Shown here in pieces: positions 62,985 to 64,000 of a stretch of DNA of 64,000 nt. Origin of the DNA: Gordonia polyisoprenivorans NBRC 16320 = JCM 10675 (GTDB lineage: Bacteria; Actinomycetota; Actinomycetes; Mycobacteriales; Mycobacteriaceae); contig NZ_BAEI01000039.1 of the NCBI RefSeq assembly GCF_000241325.1, positions 62,001 through 126,000 on the forward strand, given 5' to 3'. Each line of letters opens with the position of its first letter. The first letter of the stretch is position 1. The notes beneath the pieces are model-generated. The model ran no database searches. It saw only the letters and a list, made by a program, of their open reading frames with translations, and was not told where the DNA came from. The position numbers and the translations under genes were made by a program.

Positions 62985-63517
62985 GCCTCGAGAGAATTCG
63001 GCCGTTCCTGTGGCCGGCGTTGGTGGTCGTGGGTCTGGCGATCGTGGGCTGCGCGCAAGCGAGCTGGGGTGCCTCCGATCAGGGGGCGCAACTTCAGGTG
63101 AGCGGGCTCGGAGGGGTCAGCGCCAGAGCGGCCGCGACCGCCGACGTCGAGGCGGCCTTCTCCGCCCACACCGAACGGCCGGCGTTGCTCACTCTTGTGT
63201 TCGGCATCGTCATCGCCCTGGCGGCGCTGCTGGGTTGGTGGAAGCCGTTTCGCCGCAACACCATCGGCGTACTCGCCGTGTCGGCGGTGATCGTGGCGGC
63301 GGGGGTGGCGACGATCGTCGTGGCCGCGATGGTGATCGCCGACCCGGCGGGGCACCTGTTCGACGCCGCGGTCAACGATGCCATCGACGCGCCGGGCCCG
63401 CTGTTGTCGCCGGCGTGGGGCGTGATCGCCACCCTGATCCTCGCGGTGCTGAGCGTGGTGCTCGCACCGCTCACCAGTATCCGTCGGGGTCTGATTCGGG
63501 AGACTGCGCCGGGATGA
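62981..63517 (+). CDS. hypothetical membrane protein coupled to the TDT transporter
   Basis: This 178-residue protein has four hydrophobic segments (about 8-24, 66-82, 91-112 and 140-165) and an extracytoplasmic loop after the first. The first segment contains GLAIVGCAQ, which could be mistaken for a lipobox but lacks a fitting signal. It begins with GTG overlapping the transporter stop, so the two are made together. No family is recognised. Its end overlaps the convergent gene by 47 bp. Confidence 0.7.
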   Translation: MSLERIRPFLWPALVVVGLAIVGCAQASWGASDQGAQLQVSGLGGVSARAAATADVEAAFSAHTERPALLTLVFGIVIALAALLGWWKPFRRNTIGVLAVSAVIVAAGVATIVVAAMVIADPAGHLFDAAVNDAIDAPGPLLSPAWGVIATLILAVLSVVLAPLTSIRRGLIRETAPG

Positions 63518-63833
63518 TCCCCTCGGCGACACCGTGATCGATACTCGCCGAGAGTCGCGGACACGTCCGCATCATCGCCGGGTTGCCGCCGATCCGCCGG
63601 ATCTCCTCGAGTTCGTCGCAGCGCGCCCGGGCGCTGGGGTTCCACTGCACGCTGGTGTGGTGCGGACTGGTCTTCTTGACCATCACACAGGCGTGGCAGG
63701 ACCGGCATTCGATCTCCGTCATACCGCCGCGCAGATAGTGGTCGCGGTCGCGGGCGGTGGCCTCGTGAACCCGGGCGAGGAGTTGCGGGTCGTCGGTGTG
63801 GTCGGGAGCCTTTGCCCAGCCCGCGCGGGTCAT
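63471..63833 (-). CDS. conserved hypothetical protein with Cys/His motif, downstream of kshA
   Basis: This 120-residue protein has the conserved-looking block IECRSCHACVMVKKTSPHHTS in the middle (shown in part), with CxxCxxC that could bind a metal, and later ARCDEL and MRTCPRL. The family is not one I can name. The ATG lies 4 bp after the stop of the probable kshA, so it is cotranscribed with it. Mycobacteria also have a small conserved gene directly after kshA (Rv3527), and this may be its counterpart; that is from memory and order only. Confidence 0.72.
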   Translation of the reverse strand: MTRAGWAKAPDHTDDPQLLARVHEATARDRDHYLRGGMTEIECRSCHACVMVKKTSPHHTSVQWNPSARARCDELEEIRRIGGNPAMMRTCPRLSASIDHGVAEGIIPAQSPESDPDGYW

Positions 63834-63837
63834 CGGT

Positions 63838-64000
63838 TCAGACCCGCGACTCAGTCGTCTCGGCGGACGAGTCGGCCTGTTGCGCCTCGAGTTCCTCGCG
63901 GCGCCGAATGTTCTCCTGCACTTCGATGTTCCAGCTCTCGACGGCCTTGGTGGTGTCGATCTCGTACTCGAAGCGCTGGGTCATCTCGTCGGTGACATCG
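63838..64000 (-). CDS. kshA: C-terminus of a probable 3-ketosteroid 9alpha-hydroxylase oxygenase (KshA), 5' part beyond the window
   Basis: The last 54 codons of a gene enter from the right edge and stop at 63838. The visible peptide, DVTDEMTQRFEYEIDTTKAV followed by ESWNIEVQENIRRREELEA, resembles the C-terminal tail of KshA, the Rieske oxygenase that hydroxylates C9 of 3-ketosteroids. The Rieske and iron domains are outside the window, so the call rests on this tail and on the steroid-gene setting. Confidence 0.6.
   Translation of the reverse strand, partial: DVTDEMTQRFEYEIDTTKAVESWNIEVQENIRRREELEAQQADSSAETTESRV

Overview
The window is about two-thirds GC, has very dense gene packing and many GTG starts, and carries genes typical of a mycolic-acid actinobacterium: an antigen-85-type esterase, KstR with the steroid-degradation genes, and enzymes of the mycofactocin-linked type. 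The gene content fits Gordonia or a close relative such as Rhodococcus. This is inference from gene content; no rRNA gene is present to fix it. I see no tRNA, rRNA, CRISPR array, intact insertion sequence or replication origin.

Layout. (1) 1-10.5 kb holds small catabolic and transport units: an NCS1 permease coupled to a GMC oxidoreductase, a LysR regulator, an APC permease with a cupin protein, and a trimethylamine-dehydrogenase-like flavoprotein with a YtcJ-type amidohydrolase facing its own TetR gene. (2) 10.4-15.5 kb is a five-gene minus-strand operon (flavin monooxygenase, RidA-like, DUF1028, M20 amidohydrolase, aspartase) that looks like a route releasing aspartate, and then fumarate and ammonia, from an unknown nitrogen compound. 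(3) 16.6-28.7 kb is a nearly complete phenylacetate locus: paaZ-ethD-paaI leftwards, a TetR regulator, then paaF/H/G-paaABCDE-paaK-araC rightwards. Two matching palindromes mark the putative PaaR operators. (4) 28.7-31.8 kb has an intergenic repeat cluster, an NDMA-dependent type alcohol dehydrogenase and an aldehyde dehydrogenase. (5) 32.0-33.1 kb encodes the secreted esterase.

(6) 33.1-64 kb is mostly cholesterol/steroid catabolism. kstR faces fadE34. The operon chsE1-chsE2-chsH2-chsH1-ltp2-fadD removes the last side-chain carbons. kstD with a MaoC hydratase, a FadE pair, and hsaE-hsaG-hsaF (final steps of ring A/B degradation to pyruvate and propionyl-CoA) follow. The 3' end of a probable kshA reaches the right edge. 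KstR-type boxes (TnnAACnnGTTnnA) lie before four of these units. Inserted between them are an ArsB-like and an MFS transporter, a MoxR/VWA pair coupled to a mycofactocin-type SDR, a second such SDR facing an MftR-like TetR, and a frameshifted AbiEi/DUF559-type gene bracketed by 53-bp direct repeats. A VOC-fold protein and a LysR/TDT-transporter pair close the window.

Working together: phenylacetate is activated by PaaK, epoxidised by PaaABCDE, ring-opened by PaaZ and beta-oxidised by PaaF/G/H. The terminal thiolase PaaJ is not in the window. For sterols, FadD activates the side chain, FadE34/ChsE1-E2, ChsH1-H2 and Ltp2 shorten it, KshA and KstD open the ring, and HsaE/F/G finish the ring fragment.
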